Assembly (NCBI GenBank): GCA_963971405.1
Contig: OZ020491.1
Location: 10,038,855 to 10,102,854, forward strand
Direction of reading: 5' to 3'
Length of the DNA stretch: 64,000 nucleotides
Origin: Psococerastis gibbosa
Lineage: Eukaryota; Arthropoda; Insecta; Psocodea; Psocidae
Shown here in pieces: positions 63,492 to 64,000 of this stretch. Positions within the stretch are counted from its first letter, which is position 1. Each line of letters starts with the position of its first letter. The position numbers were made by a program, and so were the translations under genes. The notes under the pieces are model-generated. The model saw nothing but the letters and a program-made list of their open reading frames with translations, did no database searches and was not told the DNA's origin.

Positions 63492-64000
63492 TGAAAATGA
63501 ACCAATTGATGAATGCTTTGCAGATGATGCCAACTGCATTGCCCTTTCTACCCTTTCTCAAAACCACTACAAATGTAAACCCGTATTATTGATTCCTATA
63601 AAGGTCAGTTCTACATTATTCCTCCGCGTGTGTATACTTGCGCAAGAAAGGCAGGTAATAAGATGAGACTGTTATGGGGAGGAAAATAAAGTAGGTGGAA
63701 GGGGAGAGCACTTCAAGGCAGCCGAAGGAAGAAAATCCTCATAAAATCAAATGGTAGGGTAAACGTCAAGACTAAGAAACCGGAGCCTTGTGTTTCATAG
63801 AATTACCGAAGTAGGTATACAGGCAACCACCCCCTCTCTAAACCTCCCCCCCCTGATTTACACCTACAACGCCCTTTTGTGTGCACGAAAATTTATTAAA
63901 TGGCTCCCCCACCCTTCAGACAAATCAGGAAAAATGCTTGAGTGAAGATTGAGAGGAGTTGTGTTGAGCTTATGGCGTTTTAGATTGACTTGTATGCGAT
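63492..64000. other. Gene-free stretch to window end
   Basis: No supported gene. A C-run region lies at about 63846-63853. Confidence 0.35.

Noticed and set aside
1-64000. LTR retrotransposon or endogenous virus
   Set aside because: I looked for long direct repeats bounded by TG...CA, primer-binding sites and gag-pol or envelope-like frames, and found none.

Overview
This is a gene-poor, A+T-rich stretch of an animal nuclear genome, most likely an arthropod and possibly an insect. That assignment is an inference from its repeats: a mariner fragment, a Penelope-like element, decayed non-LTR retrotransposons, several SINE families, and many short inverted-repeat transposons with TA, TTA, TTAA or 8-bp target duplications. 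I recognise no host protein-coding gene, rRNA gene, functional tRNA gene, CRISPR array or bacterial-type operon. Almost all open frames are 60-100 codons, unrelated to any family I know, and many lie inside repeats. The one long recognisable coding segment is the C-terminal GIY-YIG part of a Penelope-like element (38095-38718, minus strand).

Layout. 0-5 kb: tRNA-like heads, a G-rich MITE with a perfect 8-bp duplication, a triplicated SINE-bearing unit and a LINE reverse-transcriptase remnant. 5-9.5 kb: a truncated LINE with a 13-bp duplication, a higher-order tandem array (about 377 bp made of 88+88+201), a tRNA-headed SINE and a 122-bp duplication. 10-20 kb: dispersed repeats, several inverted-repeat elements and two copies of a roughly 780-bp repeat ('repeat D'). 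20-33 kb: degenerate tandem arrays, SINEs, LINE tails and a roughly 259-bp tandem repeat split by a third repeat D. 33-44 kb: a full 5S-headed SINE, further MITEs, the Penelope-like element, a 146-bp triplication, a hAT-type MITE with a perfect 8-bp duplication and a nested composite MITE. 44-54 kb: two paralogous LINE remnants that are each other's empty site, a CpG-rich patch, the second composite MITE and more SINEs. 54-64 kb: a head-to-head mariner palindrome, a hAT-like MITE, a deeply nested block (an inverted-repeat element carrying a TTAA MITE and a 5S-headed SINE) and a near-perfect 299-bp palindromic MITE.

The strongest biological point is a SINE family whose 5' end begins like 5S rRNA (GCCAACGGCC) and keeps box A-like and box C-like blocks at 5S spacing. 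Three copies have perfect 13-14-bp target duplications. The parts form a record of successive insertions rather than a pathway: insertions sit within insertions, and several are dated relative to each other by paralogous empty sites. All alignments were made by eye, so boundaries of decayed copies are approximate.
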